The notes: generated by a model not told the origin, from the letters alone. A stretch of DNA of 64,000 nucleotides from Herbiconiux sp. VKM Ac-1786 (GCF_015350805.1 NZ_JADKSG010000002.1:372001-436000), one strand, 5' to 3'; shown: positions 38,701 through 48,205, numbered from the stretch's first letter. Translations and numbers: made by a program.

Positions 38701-39048
38701 ATGGCGCACCGCATCTTCCAGACACCGTTCGCGGCGGTCTATCCGCACTACCTGGCGAAAGCCGAGCGCAAGGGCCACACGAAGGCCGAGGTCGACGAGG
38801 TGATCCGCTGGCTGACGGGCTACGACCAGCACGGTCTCGACCGCGCCGTCGCCGAGCAGACCGACTTCGAGACCTTCTTCGCCGAGGCGCCGGCCCTGAA
38901 CCCGAACGCCCCGCTCATCACGGGCCTGATCTGCGGCATCCGGGTCGAGGAGATCGATGATCCGCTGATGCAGCGGATCCGCTGGATGGACAAGCTGGTC
39001 GACGAGGTCGCCCGGGGCAAGAAGATGACCTCGATCCTGCGGGCCTGA
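38701..39048 (+). CDS. DUF2200 family protein
   Basis: 115 residues, essentially one DUF2200 domain: HRIFQTPFAAVYPHYLAKAERKGHTKAEVDEVIRWLTGY and MQRIRWMDKLVDEVARGKKM. Cytoplasmic, function unknown; found widely in Actinobacteria and Firmicutes. Probably co-transcribed with the membrane protein four bases downstream. Confidence 0.9.
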   Translation: MAHRIFQTPFAAVYPHYLAKAERKGHTKAEVDEVIRWLTGYDQHGLDRAVAEQTDFETFFAEAPALNPNAPLITGLICGIRVEEIDDPLMQRIRWMDKLVDEVARGKKMTSILRA

Positions 39049-39052
39049 CCCC

Positions 39053-39664
39053 GTGACCGTTCCCGCGCCGCCGTTCCCCGGCACCGCACCCGCCCGGCGA
39101 CCGCCCCCCGGGTGGCCGTTCTGGCTCGCGTTCGTGCTGATCATCCTGCCGGGCCTCGTCGTGCTGTCGGTGCTCGGAGCCGCCCAGGACACCGCCGCCG
39201 ACCGGCTCGGCCAGGAGCGCGAGGTCGTCGGTCGCAGCGCGGTGCTCACGGGCACCCTCGTCGACGTCGAGACGAACTCGGGCCTGCCGACCAACACGGG
39301 GCTCTACGAGGTGACGATCCCGGATGCGCGGCCCGGCGCCACCGCGACCGCCACCGTGCGCGGCGACAGCCACTGGGGCTTCCCGCCCGACCCCGAGCAC
39401 CCGGCCCGCCTCGATTTCCTCGTGGTGCTCGACGACGAGCCGTACGCGATCGAGCACGGCCCGGTCGGAACGGTCGACGAGGTGACCCCGGCCACCGTGG
39501 ACGACGCGGAGAGCGCCGTCGCGACCACCCGCACCGCCTGGATCGTGGGGGTCGTGCTCTTCTGGGCGGCGTTCGTGGCGCTCCCCACCCTGGCGATCGT
39601 GTTCTCGCTGCGCCGCCGGCGGTTCCGGTCGACGGCGCGCCGCCTGCCGGCTCCGCGCCTCTGA
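39053..39664 (+). CDS. membrane protein of unknown function with an extracytoplasmic middle domain
   Basis: 203 residues from GTG. Helix 1 (WPFWLAFVLIILPGLVVLSVLG, about 20-42) and helix 2 (IVGVVLFWAAFVALPTLAIVFSL, about 160-183) enclose a beta-rich segment of about 115 residues, most likely outside the cell; a basic tail (RRRRFRSTARRLPAPRL) stays inside. Shape resembles DUF3592-like proteins but I cannot confirm membership. Confidence 0.7.
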   Translation: MTVPAPPFPGTAPARRPPPGWPFWLAFVLIILPGLVVLSVLGAAQDTAADRLGQEREVVGRSAVLTGTLVDVETNSGLPTNTGLYEVTIPDARPGATATATVRGDSHWGFPPDPEHPARLDFLVVLDDEPYAIEHGPVGTVDEVTPATVDDAESAVATTRTAWIVGVVLFWAAFVALPTLAIVFSLRRRRFRSTARRLPAPRL

Positions 39665-39707
39665 GGTCTCGGCCGAACACCGGCCGGAGCGCTGGCGGGC
39701 CGGCGGC

Positions 39708-40358
39708 TCAGCGCGCCCAGCCGAGGTCGCGCAGCCAGGCGGCAGCCTCGTCGGGCCAGCGCGACGGCAGGCCCGACCCCTCCGCGAGCCCCAGCCCGTG
39801 CGACCCCGACGGGTGCACGTGCACGGCGTGCGGCACCCCGGCCGTGGCGAGCGCCCGGGCGAGGTCGTAGACCGGCCGCACGTCGACCGCCTCGTCGTCG
39901 GCGGTGTGCCAGACGAACACGGGCGGTGAATCGGGCGTGACCAGCAGCTCGAGCGAGGTGGCGCGCCGCAGCTCGTCGGAGGCGTCCTCGCCGAGCAGCA
40001 CGTCCCGCGAGCCGCTGTGGCTCGGTGCCGTCATCGACACCACCGGGTAGCAGAGGATCGCGAGGTCGGCGACGCCCTCGGGCCGCCCGTCGGCGGGCGC
40101 GAGCGCCGCCAGGCCCGCCGCGTGGCCCCCGGCGCTGAAGCCGAGCACGCCGACCCGCTCGGCACCCGCCGCCCGCACCCGGGCGATCTCGGCCCGCACG
40201 GCCTCCAGCGGCCCCGGATGCCCGGTCAGCACCGGGTAGCGGAACACGCTCGACGCAACCCCCACGTCGCGCAGCCACTCGGCCACGGGCTCGCCCTCGT
40301 GGTCGGCGAGCATCCGGTAGCCGCCCCCGGGCAGCACGATGACATGGTTCTCAGACAT
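39708..40358 (-). CDS. alpha/beta hydrolase, acetyl-esterase-like
   Basis: 216 residues. N-terminal oxyanion region HVIVLPGGGYRMLADHEGEPVAEWL, nucleophile serine in GVLGFSAGGHAAGL, acid aspartate in FVWHTADDEAV and histidine in PSGSHGLGLA. Similar to dienelactone-hydrolase/acetylxylan esterase-type enzymes (BD-FAE group). Likely removes acyl groups from sugars or small esters; shorter than the usual 250-280 residues but all catalytic residues are there. Confidence 0.87.
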   Translation of the reverse strand: MSENHVIVLPGGGYRMLADHEGEPVAEWLRDVGVASSVFRYPVLTGHPGPLEAVRAEIARVRAAGAERVGVLGFSAGGHAAGLAALAPADGRPEGVADLAILCYPVVSMTAPSHSGSRDVLLGEDASDELRRATSLELLVTPDSPPVFVWHTADDEAVDVRPVYDLARALATAGVPHAVHVHPSGSHGLGLAEGSGLPSRWPDEAAAWLRDLGWAR

Positions 40359-40507
40359 CCGACCACGCTAGCCGACGGCACGGGCGGAGGCCGCGGGCCA
40401 GGGGGTCACGGCGCGTCCGCCGGTGTGCTTCAATGAATCCAGTCGGCGCTGACCCCTGTTCGAGGGTGACGCCGTGGGTGGACGTCGGTCATCGAAGGGG
40501 ATGCACG

Positions 40508-41659
40508 GTGACAGCTTCGTGGGCGGGCGGCCCGGGCCGCGCGGGTCTGGTCGACTTCGTGCGCCGGGCGGGCCAGACGACCCGGCGGGCGATCGCCGAG
40601 CACACCGGGCTGTCCCGCAGCGTCGTGGCCCAGACCGTCTCCGAGCTGATCGAACGCGGTCTCCTCGTCGAGCGCAGTCCGGCCGCCGCGACCAGGCGAG
40701 GCCGGCCCACCGCGGTGCTCGAGCTCGCCCGCCAGCCCGGCGTCGCGCTGGCGTTCGACATCGGGCACCGGCACGTCACCGTCGCCGTCGCCGATCTGCG
40801 CGGCCGCATCGTGGCCGAGCCCCGGCTGGAGCTGCCGGTCGACGACGGGTCGGTTCCGACGATCCGGGCGCTCCGCCGGCTCACCGGCCACGCGCTCGCC
40901 CAGGCGGGGGCCGTCGTGGCCGACGTCGCCGCCCTGGGGGTGTCGTTCCCCTACCCGGTGCTGCGGGCGAGCGGAGTCGTGCGGGCGCCGGCTGCCCTCT
41001 CGGGCTGGCAGGGCGTGACCGCCGAGAGCGTGCGGCCGGCCGGTTACTCGGGGCCGATCGTCGCCGACAACGACGCCAACTTCGGGGCCTGGGGCGAGCG
41101 GATGCACGGCGGCACGGCCCTCGACGACATGCTCTACGTCAAGCTCGGCGACGGCATCGGCGCGGGGCTCGTGGTCGGGGGGCGGCTGCTCGCGGGTGCG
41201 CGCGGCACCGGAGGGGAGATGGGACACATCCAGGTCGAACCGGGCGGCCTGCTCTGCCGTTGCGGCGGGCACGGCTGCCTCGAGACCGTGGTGGCCGCGA
41301 GCCTGCCCGACGAGCACCTGGCAGGGCTCCGCGTCGGGCGTGCCGTCGCGCAGCTGGGCACCTTCGTCGACACCTCGGTCGTCGTGCTCGGCGGCCGTTT
41401 CGGCGCGGCCGGCGGGCCGCTCGTGGAGGGGGTGCGGGAGGCGATGGCGCGGTTCTCGCCTCCGGGGGAGTCGCGGGTCGAGGTGAGGGTCGCCGCGCTG
41501 GGGGCGCGGGCGGAGCTGGTGGGCATCGTCGACCGGGCGGTGTCGGCGGCCTGGGCATCCGGAAGCGCACTGCCGGGGGCGAGTGCGCATTCGTCCTGGG
41601 TCCGGACGAATTCACCGGCTTCACTGGAGCATCCGTTCAGCGATGAACGCGTGTCGTGA
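40508..41659 (+). CDS. ROK family transcriptional regulator with shortened sugar-kinase fold
   Basis: 383 residues from GTG with AAGGGG ahead. Winged helix-turn-helix (LVDFVRRAGQTTRRAIAEHTGLSRSVVAQTVSELIERGLLVE), then the ROK actin-like fold: ALAFDIGHRHVTVAVADL, IVADNDANFGAWGE, LGDGIGAGLVVGGRLLAGARGTGGEMGHI and the zinc motif CRCGGHGCLE. Between that motif and VVVLGGRF there are only about 35 residues where ROK proteins usually have 90-110, so a helical part of the second lobe is missing. Located 18 bases before the giant GH3 gene, it most likely regulates it in response to a sugar. Confidence 0.9.
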   Translation: MTASWAGGPGRAGLVDFVRRAGQTTRRAIAEHTGLSRSVVAQTVSELIERGLLVERSPAAATRRGRPTAVLELARQPGVALAFDIGHRHVTVAVADLRGRIVAEPRLELPVDDGSVPTIRALRRLTGHALAQAGAVVADVAALGVSFPYPVLRASGVVRAPAALSGWQGVTAESVRPAGYSGPIVADNDANFGAWGERMHGGTALDDMLYVKLGDGIGAGLVVGGRLLAGARGTGGEMGHIQVEPGGLLCRCGGHGCLETVVAASLPDEHLAGLRVGRAVAQLGTFVDTSVVVLGGRFGAAGGPLVEGVREAMARFSPPGESRVEVRVAALGARAELVGIVDRAVSAAWASGSALPGASAHSSWVRTNSPASLEHPFSDERVS

Positions 41660-41677
41660 GGTCATGAAGGAGTGACA

Positions 41678-44600
41678 GTGCCCGCAGCCGGTCAGAGGTC
41701 CGCCGCCATCCGAGAATCCCGACGTCGGCCCTCGCGGCCCCGCTCAGGCCGTCAGACGCTGGCGGCCGCGCTCGTCACCGCTCTCTTCGGCGCCGGCCTG
41801 GTCGCCGGAGGCGGTGCCACCGCCCACGCCGCGGAGCCCGACCTCGCCCGCACGGGCACGACCACCGCCTCGGCCTCGCAGAACGACAAGGACGGGGACT
41901 TCCCCGCCTCGAACGCGACCGACGGCGACGACTCGACCCGCTGGGCGAGCGGCAACGGCCCCGACGAGGACACCACCTTCACCGCGAGCCTGACCAGCGA
42001 CCTCGGCTCGGTGGCGACGGTCAGCGGCGTCTCGATCACCTGGGAGGCCGCCTTCGCGGCCGCCTACGACGTGCAGGTCGCGACCTCCGCGCCCGAGGAC
42101 GAGGCGAGCTGGAGCACCGCCGCCTCGGAGACGGCGGGTGCCGGCGGCACGGAGGAGATCGTCTTCGACGCCCCCGCCCAGGCCCGCTACGTGCGGCTCG
42201 CGATGCTGAAGCGCACCGCCGCCACCTGGGAGGCGCCGGTGCTGCACTGGTACGGCTACTCCGTCTACACCTTCGCCGTGCACGGCACCGTGGCCGTGCC
42301 AACCGCCGGCTTCGACCGTCAGACCGTCGACGTCGCCGCCGGCTCCGACGCGGTGCTCGACGTCACGCTGAACAGCACCGCCGACACCGACCAGACCGTG
42401 CACGTCACGAGCACCGACGGCAGCGCCGTCGCGGGCACCGACTTCACCGCGGTCGACCAGGTCGTCACCGTGCCGGCCGGCGAGACCTCGGCGACCGTCA
42501 CGATCCCGACCGTCTCGCAGGGGCCGCTGACGCCCGTGCGCACCTTCACGCTGCAGCTCTCCGACCCGTCGGACGGGATCACGCTCGGCGCGCGGGACAC
42601 CGCCGTGGTGAGCATCCGCCCCACCGGCGAGCTGCCGAACGACGGCCCCCGCACGGTGCTGCAGGACTTCGAGTCGGGCGTGCCCGCCGGCTTCACCACC
42701 TGGTCGAGCACGGATGCACTGAAGCCCGTTCTGACGACGGCCGCCGATGACACCGTGCCCGGCGCCGCCGCGGGCAACGACGTGCTCGTCGCGACCGTGT
42801 CGGGCGAACCCACCGCCGCCGACTGGTTCGGCTTCACGAACGACACCGCGGCCACCGACTGGTCGGCCGCCGACGGCTTCGGCTTCTGGTTCCTCGGCAC
42901 CGGCAGCGACCGCACCCTCGGCTACGAGGTGAAGTCGGACGGGAAGCTGTTCGACCGCACCGTCGTCGACGACAGCGTCGGCTGGCGCTGGATCGCCGTG
43001 CTGTTCACCGAGCTGCGCGTCAAGGGCTCGCCCGACGACCCGGCGCGCTTCGACCCCTCGGCCTCCACCGGCTTCGCCGTGACGCTGACCGGCCTCGGTG
43101 CCGGCAGCTGGGCGTTCGACGACGTGGCCCTGTTCGAGCGCGTCACCACGCTCGAGGACTTTCAAGGCGACGTGCCGCTCAGCACCTCCGCCGACCCCGT
43201 CGGCTTCTTCACCTGGGGATCCGACGAGGGGCTGACCAGCATGGAGGTGACCGCCCAGGAGCGCGGCGACGTGCCGGAGAACCGGGTGCTCTCGGGCGAC
43301 TACCTGATCCCGTCCGGCGGCTACGCCGGTTTCAGCGACAACCTCGCCTCCTCCCAGGACTGGAGCAGCTACCGGGGCATCCGGTTCTGGTGGTACGCCT
43401 CCCAGGCCTCGAACCCGGCCTCGCCGACCGCCGGCGACGACATCAAGGTCGAGCTGAAGGACGGCGGGCCCGACGGCGAGCACTCCGAGCTCTGGACCGC
43501 GACCTTCAAGGACAACTGGGGCAGCTCGACGAGCCGCTGGAAGCTCGTGGAGCTGCCGCTCAGCGCCTTCTCGATCGGCTCGTACCAGCCGGGCAGCGCC
43601 GAGACGCAGAACGGGTCGCTCGACCTGACGAGCGCCTGGGGCTTCGCGGTCACCTTCACCCCCGGCAAGCCGACGAGCACCGGCTGGGCGGTCGACGACG
43701 TACAGCTCTACGGCACGCCCGAGCAGGCGGCGAACCTCACCGTCGGCACCTCGGAGGCCGTGTACCTGCTGAACCCGGGCGACACCGCCCAGGTCGGCGT
43801 GACCGTCTCGACCTCGAACGGCGAACCGCTCGACCAGGCCGTCGAGGTCGACTACGGCCCCGGTGCGGGCACCGCCGAGATCGGCACGCACGTCGCCGGA
43901 TTCGGCGGCACCCTGGAGTTCCCGGCGGGCACCGCCTCGGGCGAGACCAGGAGCTTCGACGTGACCGCGCTGCCCGCCGGCGCCGCGGGCGACCAGGCCC
44001 GCTCGGTGCCGGTGGAGCTCGACGCCGACGGGGCCGAGCTGCCGGCGGACGCGCCCAAGGTCGTCGTGAACGCCTACGGTCTGCCCTACCTCGACGAGTC
44101 GCTGCCGACGGCGGCGCGGGTCGACGACCTGATGGGCCGGATGAGCCTGGCCGAGAAGGTCGGTCAGATGGCCCAGGCCGAGCGGCTCGGCCTGACCTCT
44201 CCCAGCCAGATCGCCGACCTCGGGCTCGGCTCGATCCTCTCGGGCGGCGGCTCGACCCCGGCCGAGAACACCCCGGAGGCCTGGGCCGACATGGTCGACG
44301 GCTTCCAGGCCGAGGCGCTGTCGACGGCGCTGCAGATCCCGCTGCTGTACGGCGCCGACGCCGTGCACGGGCACAGCAACGTGCTCGACGCGACGATCTT
44401 CCCGCACAACATCGGGCTCGGCGCGACCCGCGACCCGGCCCTCGTGCAGACCCTGGCCGAGGACACCGCGATCGAGACGAAGACCACCGGCGTCAACTGG
44501 GCCTTCGCCCCGTGCCTGTGCGTCACCCGCGACGAGCGCTGGGGCCGCAGCTACGAGTCGTTCGGGGAGGACCCGGCCCTCGTGACTGCATTCTCGGAGG

Positions 44601-46498
44601 CGGGCATCGTGGGCCTGCAGGGCGAGGACCCGACCGACAAGTCGGCCGCCGACGAGGTGCTCGCGACCGCGAAGCACTGGGTCGGTGACGGCGGCACGGA
44701 GTACGACGCCTCGAAGGCGGGCAACGGCTACCCGATCGACCAGGGCCTCACCGTGTCGCCCTCGCTCGAGGACTTCATGACGACCCACGTCGACCCCTAC
44801 CTGCCGGCCATCGCCGCCGGGGTCGGCAGCATCATGCCGTCGTACTCGGGGGTCGACATCGCCGGGTCGGGCGACGTGCGGATGCACGAGAACACCGCTC
44901 TGAACACCACCCTCCTGAAGGGCGAGCTCGGTTTCGACGGCTTCCTCATCAGCGACTGGGAGGGCATCGACAAGCTGCCGGGCGGCACGTACGCCGAGAA
45001 GGTCGTGCGCTCGGTCAACTCAGGTCTCGACATGGCGATGGCACCGTACAACTTCGGCGCCTTCATCACGAGCGTGACCGACGCGGTGACCAACTCGCAC
45101 ACGATCGAGCAGAGCCGGGTCGACGACGCGGTGCGCCGCATCCTGACCCAGAAGTTCGAGCTGGGCCTGTTCGAGAACCCGTTCTCCGACCGCAGCGAGG
45201 CCGACGCCTTCGGCGGCGCCGACCACCGGGCCGATGCCCGTCGGGCGGCCGCCGAGTCGCAGGTGCTGCTGAAGAACGACGACGTGCTGCCGCTGGCGGC
45301 GGACGCCTCGCTCTACGTCGCCGGCTCGAACGCCGACGACCTGGGCAACCAGATGGGCGGCTGGACGATCTCCTGGCAGGGCGGCTCCGGCCCGACGGCC
45401 ACGACCGGCACGAGCATCCTCGAGGGCATCCTCGAGGTGGCCCCGGATGCGGCGGTCACCTTCTCGGAGGACGCCTCGGCCCCGATGGCGGCCGGCCAGG
45501 TCGGCGTCGTGGTCGTGGGCGAGACGCCCTACGCCGAAGGGCAGGGCGACGTCGGCAACAACGGGCACAGCCTGTCGCTGACCGAGACCGACCGCACGAG
45601 CATCGACCGTGTCTGCGCGGCGATGGACTGCGTCGTGCTCGTCGTCGCGGGCCGCACCCAGCTCGTCACCGACCAGCTGGCGGAGATCGACGGCCTCGTG
45701 GCCTCGTTCCTCCCCGGCAGCGAGGGGGCTGGCGTCGCCGACACCCTGTTCGGCGAGGTGCCCTTCACCGGGCGGCTGCCGCTGAGCTGGCCGGCCAGCG
45801 CCGAACAGGTGCCGATCAACGTGGGCGACGACGACTACCAGCCGCTGTACGCCTACGGCTGGGGCGAGCGGACGGATGCGCCGCGGGAGCGTCTCGCCGC
45901 CCTCGCCGAGGCGCTGCCCGCCGACTCCGCCGCCCGGGCCGAGGTCGAGGCGCTCGTCGCCCGGCCGGTCTGGACCGACGCCGGAGCGGTGATCGACTCC
46001 GACGAGGCGCGGGCCGCGGTGGCCCAGGCCGCCGCGGACGCCGCTGCGACGCTGTCCGGCACCGCCGCCTTCAGCCAGGCCGATCCGGTCGTCTCGGTGG
46101 TGCGCGATCTCGCCCAGGCGGCGATCGTGGCCGACCGCGCGGTGACCGGCGACGCCTCGGCGGCCGTCACCGCCGACGCGGAGCACGTGCTGCTCGGCGG
46201 CGATCCCGTGGAGGCCGTGAGGCTGCTCGCCTCGGTGTTCGGGGTGACGGTCGTCGACCCGGGCCCGGGTGAGGAGCCGGGGGAGCCGGGCCCGCCGGGT
46301 GACCCCGGAGCCCCCGGGCCGGGTGCCGGCCCCGGCCAGGGCCAGGGCCCCGGCGCGGGCGGGGCCGGAGGCTCCGGCCCCGGCGGCGGACTGGCCGCCA
46401 CCGGGAGCCAGGCGGCCGCGGTCGTGCTGGCCGCGCTGCTGGCGCTCGGTGCCGGAGCCGGTCTGCTGCTCGCCCGTCGTCGCCGGCGCCGCGCCTAG
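41678..46498 (+). CDS. secreted, sortase-anchored multidomain GH3 beta-glucosidase
   Basis: 1606 residues. GTG at 41678 chosen for AAGGAG five bases ahead. Order: signal peptide (to about residue 50, cut near AHAAEP); discoidin-like domain (about 50-195); Calx-beta-like domain (about 205-315, TFTLQLSDPSDGITLG); two related carbohydrate-binding modules opening VLQDFESGVP and TLEDFQGDVP; a linker domain; the GH3 catalytic domain (DLMGRMSLAEKVGQMAQ, YGADAVHGHSNV, nucleophile Asp-1093 in LISDWEG) and its C-terminal lobe (SQVLLKNDDVLPL); a helical region; a Pro/Gly-rich wall spacer; LAATG (46391-46405), a hydrophobic helix and six arginines. LAxTG plus that tail is a class E sortase signal. Hydrolyses beta-glucans at the cell surface; ROK regulator directly upstream. 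Confidence 0.93.
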   Translation: MPAAGQRSAAIRESRRRPSRPRSGRQTLAAALVTALFGAGLVAGGGATAHAAEPDLARTGTTTASASQNDKDGDFPASNATDGDDSTRWASGNGPDEDTTFTASLTSDLGSVATVSGVSITWEAAFAAAYDVQVATSAPEDEASWSTAASETAGAGGTEEIVFDAPAQARYVRLAMLKRTAATWEAPVLHWYGYSVYTFAVHGTVAVPTAGFDRQTVDVAAGSDAVLDVTLNSTADTDQTVHVTSTDGSAVAGTDFTAVDQVVTVPAGETSATVTIPTVSQGPLTPVRTFTLQLSDPSDGITLGARDTAVVSIRPTGELPNDGPRTVLQDFESGVPAGFTTWSSTDALKPVLTTAADDTVPGAAAGNDVLVATVSGEPTAADWFGFTNDTAATDWSAADGFGFWFLGTGSDRTLGYEVKSDGKLFDRTVVDDSVGWRWIAVLFTELRVKGSPDDPARFDPSASTGFAVTLTGLGAGSWAFDDVALFERVTTLEDFQGDVPLSTSADPVGFFTWGSDEGLTSMEVTAQERGDVPENRVLSGDYLIPSGGYAGFSDNLASSQDWSSYRGIRFWWYASQASNPASPTAGDDIKVELKDGGPDGEHSELWTATFKDNWGSSTSRWKLVELPLSAFSIGSYQPGSAETQNGSLDLTSAWGFAVTFTPGKPTSTGWAVDDVQLYGTPEQAANLTVGTSEAVYLLNPGDTAQVGVTVSTSNGEPLDQAVEVDYGPGAGTAEIGTHVAGFGGTLEFPAGTASGETRSFDVTALPAGAAGDQARSVPVELDADGAELPADAPKVVVNAYGLPYLDESLPTAARVDDLMGRMSLAEKVGQMAQAERLGLTSPSQIADLGLGSILSGGGSTPAENTPEAWADMVDGFQAEALSTALQIPLLYGADAVHGHSNVLDATIFPHNIGLGATRDPALVQTLAEDTAIETKTTGVNWAFAPCLCVTRDERWGRSYESFGEDPALVTAFSEAGIVGLQGEDPTDKSAADEVLATAKHWVGDGGTEYDASKAGNGYPIDQGLTVSPSLEDFMTTHVDPYLPAIAAGVGSIMPSYSGVDIAGSGDVRMHENTALNTTLLKGELGFDGFLISDWEGIDKLPGGTYAEKVVRSVNSGLDMAMAPYNFGAFITSVTDAVTNSHTIEQSRVDDAVRRILTQKFELGLFENPFSDRSEADAFGGADHRADARRAAAESQVLLKNDDVLPLAADASLYVAGSNADDLGNQMGGWTISWQGGSGPTATTGTSILEGILEVAPDAAVTFSEDASAPMAAGQVGVVVVGETPYAEGQGDVGNNGHSLSLTETDRTSIDRVCAAMDCVVLVVAGRTQLVTDQLAEIDGLVASFLPGSEGAGVADTLFGEVPFTGRLPLSWPASAEQVPINVGDDDYQPLYAYGWGERTDAPRERLAALAEALPADSAARAEVEALVARPVWTDAGAVIDSDEARAAVAQAAADAAATLSGTAAFSQADPVVSVVRDLAQAAIVADRAVTGDASAAVTADAEHVLLGGDPVEAVRLLASVFGVTVVDPGPGEEPGEPGPPGDPGAPGPGAGPGQGQGPGAGGAGGSGPGGGLAATGSQAAAVVLAALLALGAGAGLLLARRRRRRA

Positions 46499-47508
46499 CG
46501 GACGTCGATCAGCACCTTGCCGACGGTGCCCTGCTCGACGGCGTCGTGCGCCTCCGCGGTGCGCTCGAGCGGGAAGCGGGTCAGCGGGAGCCCGTGCTCC
46601 TCGCCGACACCGAGGGCACCGTCGGACAGGGCGGCGGTGATGTCCTCCGCGGCGGCGGTCAGCGCATCCTGACCCACCGTGTACAGCAGCAGGAACTGAT
46701 AGCGGGCGTTGATGGCGAAGTGGCCGCGCACGTCGAGGGTGATCTCGTCGCCGCCGTCGTTCGCGTAGACGGCGATGCTGCCGTGGTTCGCGAGCACCCG
46801 GGCGTTCAGCCCGGCGTTCCGGGCAGGGGAGACCTCGACCACGAGGTCGACGCCGTCGGGTGCCGCCTCACGGATGCGGTCGGCGGCGTCGTCGGTGCGG
46901 TAGTTCACGACGACGTCGGCTCCGGCCGCCCGGGCGAGCTCCGCCTTGGCGTCGGAGGAGATCGTCGTGATCACCGTCGCGCCCGCCCAGTGCGCGAGCT
47001 GGATCGCCGCGTGCCCCACGGCGCCCGCTCCTCCCGCCACCAGGACGGTGCGGCCGGAGAGGGATCCGGGCGACAGGCGTGCGGGGCCCGACTCGTGCAC
47101 GGTGAGCGCCCGGTGGGCGGTCATCGCCGGCACGCCCATCGAGGCGCCGGCGTCGAAGGAGGCACCGGCGGGCAGGGGGACGACCCGCTCGACGGGCAGC
47201 ACGGTGAACTCCTGGGCGGTTCCGCTCGGGCGCTGGTAGGCCGAGAGGAACGTCCAGACGCGGTCGCCCTCGGCGAAGGCGGTGACGCCGGGGCCGACGG
47301 CGTCCACGACACCCGCTCCGTCCTGGTTCGGGGTCTGCAGCTCGGCGACCGCCGCGCCGCCCCCGCTGCGGTTCTTCCAGTCGGTCGGGTTCACCGCCGA
47401 CACCACGACCCGCACGCGCACCTCCCCGGGGCCGGGCTCGGGAACGGGGCGCTCCTCCAGGCGCAGGACGTCGGACGGGCCGGTCTCGGAGTACACGATC
47501 GATCTCAT
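46495..47508 (-). CDS. NADPH:quinone reductase-like MDR oxidoreductase
   Basis: 337 residues. Zeta-crystallin-type MDR without zinc ligands: MRSIVYSETGPSDVLRLEERPVPEPGPGEV, VVSAVNPTDWKNR, NQDGAGVVDAVGPGV and nucleotide-binding VLVAGGAGAVGHAAIQLAHWAGA. Reduces quinones or enones with NADPH. Its TAG shares the palindromic CTAG with the TAG of the convergent GH3 gene. A TetR gene lies directly upstream on the same strand and is the likely regulator. Confidence 0.9.
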   Translation of the reverse strand: MRSIVYSETGPSDVLRLEERPVPEPGPGEVRVRVVVSAVNPTDWKNRSGGGAAVAELQTPNQDGAGVVDAVGPGVTAFAEGDRVWTFLSAYQRPSGTAQEFTVLPVERVVPLPAGASFDAGASMGVPAMTAHRALTVHESGPARLSPGSLSGRTVLVAGGAGAVGHAAIQLAHWAGATVITTISSDAKAELARAAGADVVVNYRTDDAADRIREAAPDGVDLVVEVSPARNAGLNARVLANHGSIAVYANDGGDEITLDVRGHFAINARYQFLLLYTVGQDALTAAAEDITAALSDGALGVGEEHGLPLTRFPLERTAEAHDAVEQGTVGKVLIDVR

Positions 47509-47520
47509 GCCACCATCCAA

Positions 47521-47532
47521 CCCCTCGAGGGG
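47521..47532. promoter_or_regulatory. 12-bp palindrome CCCCTCGAGGGG
   Basis: Perfect palindrome in the 41-base gap between the TetR gene and the quinone reductase gene. It may be an operator for the reductase or a small hairpin; spacing does not decide. Confidence 0.35.
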
Positions 47533-47549
47533 GCGGGAGCATTCCCCGC

Positions 47550-48143
47550 TCAGGCGGCGCGCAGCACCCGTTCGGCCGACCGGGCGGCGCGACGCCCCAT
47601 CCGGCGGAGCTCCTCCGGGTCGCGCCCCATCCGCGAGAGCTGGATCAGCGCCTGCGAGAGCGCGACGATCTGCGCCGCCGACAGCGCCAGCTCGCCCGGG
47701 TCGAGGGAACGCGGGGCCACCGCGCCGAGCGCCCGGGCGACCGCCGCCTCCATGGCATCGACGGTGCGGGAGCTGATGCCCGCGATCTCGCCGTCGGTGC
47801 CGAGTTCGGAGACGGTGTTGAGCATGAGGCAGCCGCGGCGGTCGGGATGCGCCAGGCAGTCGTCGACGATGGTGTCGAAGTAGGCGGCGACGGTCTCCTG
47901 CACCCCGGCGTGCGGCACGAGGAACACCGACTCCACGACGGCGGCCCGCCGGGCGCAGTAGCGGCGGTAGGCGGCGAGGAAGAGCTCCCGTTTGCTGCCG
48001 AAGGCCTGGTACAGGCTGCCGTTGGTGACCCCGGAGGCGGCCGAGACCTCGGTGAGTGACGCCGACCGGTAGCCGCGCACCCAGAAGACCTCGATCGCGG
48101 CATCGAGGAGCGCCGCCTCGTCGAAGGCCCGAGCCCGTCCCAT
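47550..48143 (-). CDS. TetR family transcriptional regulator
   Basis: 197 residues. Helix-turn-helix RAFDEAALLDAAIEVFWVRGYRSASLTEVSAASGVTNGSLYQAFGSKRELFLAAYRRYC, then a C-terminal domain like the AcrR/YfiR group (DDCLAHPDRRGCLMLNTVSELG). Such regulators often sense electrophiles or quinones; the adjacent quinone reductase supports this (inference). Divergent from the membrane protein gene starting at 48206. Confidence 0.93.
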   Translation of the reverse strand: MGRARAFDEAALLDAAIEVFWVRGYRSASLTEVSAASGVTNGSLYQAFGSKRELFLAAYRRYCARRAAVVESVFLVPHAGVQETVAAYFDTIVDDCLAHPDRRGCLMLNTVSELGTDGEIAGISSRTVDAMEAAVARALGAVAPRSLDPGELALSAAQIVALSQALIQLSRMGRDPEELRRMGRRAARSAERVLRAA

Positions 48144-48205
48144 GCGCCCACGCTACCGGACGCGCGGCCGGCCCTCGCGCCGTGCCACGATGGAGTGTGA
48201 GCGGG

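Noticed and set aside
41744-44887. A 1047-codon minus-strand frame inside the large GH3 gene
   Set aside because: Same reason: shadow of a long high-GC gene, no start signal, composition unlike a protein.
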